Shown: positions 21,303 to 22,421 of the stretch, piece after piece
Numbering within the stretch: position 1 is the stretch's first letter
Layout of the letters: every line of letters starts with the position of its first letter
Source of the DNA: Candidatus Segatella papionis
GTDB taxonomy: Bacteria > Bacteroidota > Bacteroidia > Bacteroidales > Bacteroidaceae
Direction of reading: 5' to 3'
Assembly: GCA_002297965.1 (NCBI GenBank)
Contig: DBLF01000048.1
Coordinates: forward strand, 112,432 to 134,852
DNA: 22,421 nt
Notes under the pieces: generated by a model
Told to the model about the DNA's origin: nothing
Database searches by the model: none
Seen by the model: only the letters and a program-made list of their open reading frames with translations
Position numbers and translations under genes: made by a program

Positions 21303-22421
21303 ATGAAACTATTTCATAAGATATATTCAGTTTTGGCAGCCTTGACCATTTGCTTCGGAATGGCGGCTTGTTCGCCTGACGACTACAGCTTAGGCGATAC
21401 AGGCTTGACAAAAGCTGACCTCAATGAGGGCAAGGGCTTTACTATCACCCATGATGAGTCCAACCCTAACATTGTGACCCTGAAGAGTCTTCTCCCTAGC
21501 AGCTATCAGGTGCTTTGGGATGAGCCTCAAGGTCGTGTGCAAGGTTCTGAGGTAACCTTGAAGATTCCATTCGCCGGCACTTATGCTTGCCGAATGGGTG
21601 TGGAAAGCCGTGGTGGCATCGTCTATGGCGATTCCACTACCTTCACCGTTGACAACTTCTGCGCTGATTTCGTCAACGACCCTCTCTGGAAGTACATCAC
21701 GGGTGGTGTAGGTTCCAAGAAGAGATGGTACATCGACCTCGATTCCAAGGCTGTTTGCCGTTACTTCGTAGGTCCTCTCTATTTCTATGGTACAGACGAT
21801 TGCTGGGAGAGCGTTACCAATGGTGAGACCATTTCGGGCGATTCTTGGAGCTGGACAGCCGATTTCGCTGGCAATGGTAGCTGGATGTTCCCTTCTACAG
21901 GTGCTTACGACTGGGGTTACATGGACTTCGACCTCAACAATGGCGCCAATGTGGAGGTATATGATGCACATAATAATAAGGTGTCTAAGGGTACCTTTAT
22001 GCTCGATACCGACAATCACACCATCAAGATGACGGATGCAGCCTTGCTTCACGACCCAGACCATGATGCACTCGTTACCAACTGGTCTAGCATGAAAGTG
22101 CTCTCCTTGACTGAGGACCACCTGCAGTTGGGTGTCCTTCGTGACAATTCTACTGAGGGTCCTTGCTTGTTGGTTTACAATTTCATCTCTGAGGACTACC
22201 GCAACAACTGGACTCCTACCGTTAGCACAGGCGAGGTTACTCCTACCTTGCAGGACGACTGGAGAGATTTCGTGGAGCCAAAGACTCAGAACGTAGTGAC
22301 TTACAAGCTCGCTGAGGATGATGGCGCTTTCGACTGGTGTAATCTCGATGGTACTCAGAAGAACGATGCTAGTTCTACCACCAAGGCAGGTGTGGGCGAC
22401 TTGACCCTCACCATGAACCAT
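21303..22421 (+). CDS. Putative surface glycan-binding lipoprotein (SGBP), partial
   Basis: 373 codons are visible and the frame is open at the right edge. The signal peptide ends GMAAC (Cys23), followed by SPDDYS, acidic like other surface lipoproteins. Residues about 45-117 look like a PKD or Ig-like beta-sandwich (ITHDESNPNIVTLKSLL; KIPFAGTYACRMGVESRGG). A beta-rich region with many aromatic residues (DPLWKYITGG, KRWYIDL, CWESVTNG, DSWSWTADF, YDWGYMDFDL) follows and could hold a carbohydrate-binding surface. It starts 27 bp after the susD stop, the usual place for the third SGBP-type gene of such a locus. I do not recognise a family with a known ligand; the role is inferred from position and architecture. 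Confidence 0.75.
   Translation, partial: MKLFHKIYSVLAALTICFGMAACSPDDYSLGDTGLTKADLNEGKGFTITHDESNPNIVTLKSLLPSSYQVLWDEPQGRVQGSEVTLKIPFAGTYACRMGVESRGGIVYGDSTTFTVDNFCADFVNDPLWKYITGGVGSKKRWYIDLDSKAVCRYFVGPLYFYGTDDCWESVTNGETISGDSWSWTADFAGNGSWMFPSTGAYDWGYMDFDLNNGANVEVYDAHNNKVSKGTFMLDTDNHTIKMTDAALLHDPDHDALVTNWSSMKVLSLTEDHLQLGVLRDNSTEGPCLLVYNFISEDYRNNWTPTVSTGEVTPTLQDDWRDFVEPKTQNVVTYKLAEDDGAFDWCNLDGTQKNDASSTTKAGVGDLTLTMNH

Noticed and set aside
21390..22421. Long open frame (343 codons) on the minus strand
   Set aside because: It lies opposite the plus-strand lipoprotein gene, which has a signal peptide, lipobox and proper spacing after susD. The antisense product has no recognisable domain and reflects codon bias.

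Overview
The window looks like chromosomal DNA from a Bacteroidota gut or oral commensal, most likely in the Prevotella/Segatella group. The reasons are a SusC/SusD pair beside a hybrid two-component regulator, lipoproteins with acidic residues right after the lipidated cysteine, Bacteroidota-type -7 elements (TAnnTTTG) in front of several transcription units, and protein families typical of Bacteroidales. I see no tRNA, rRNA, insertion sequence, integrase or CRISPR array.

Region 1 (1-3918): a minus-strand operon encodes an outer-membrane porin, a surface imelysin lipoprotein and a di-heme (CxxCH) lipoprotein that runs off the left edge. Imelysin plus DUF1111-type di-heme protein is a recurrent partnership linked to iron or metal handling. 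The operon has a clear promoter at 3732-3762 and an unusually long 5' leader of about 265 nt. The first ~160 nt of that leader can fold into a branched RNA closed by a 10-bp stem and followed by a U-rich run: a candidate leader switch or small RNA that I cannot match to a known class.

Region 2 (3756-5800): divergent from that operon, through a mirror-image promoter pair, lies a regulator that fuses a RIC/YtfE-like di-iron hemerythrin domain to a LuxR-type helix-turn-helix. Facing it is a second LuxR-type protein with a nearly matching helix-turn-helix and a receiver-like domain without a clear phospho-acceptor. Between their 3' ends are a bidirectional terminator and a cluster of palindromes whose motifs recur between the divergent promoters. 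Together these suggest a local circuit joining redox, nitric oxide or iron sensing to the metal-uptake operon (inference).

Region 3 (5797-11476): a minus-strand cell-envelope cluster: MscS-type channel, KdsA, KpsF/KdsD-type isomerase and an exported phospholipase D/cardiolipin-synthase-like protein. KdsA and the isomerase make Kdo for lipid A core. Between them is a five-unit palindrome array with an exact 22-bp period.

Region 4 (11666-12622): a BadF/BadG-type N-acetylglucosamine kinase-like gene, convergent with and overlapping the end of the next gene.

Region 5 (12588-22421): a polysaccharide utilization locus. A hybrid two-component regulator on the minus strand diverges from susC, susD and a surface glycan-binding lipoprotein (cut by the right edge). 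The regulator has sensor propellers, a transmembrane segment, histidine-containing dimerisation domain, receiver and AraC output, but no room for and no sign of the ATP-binding kinase domain.
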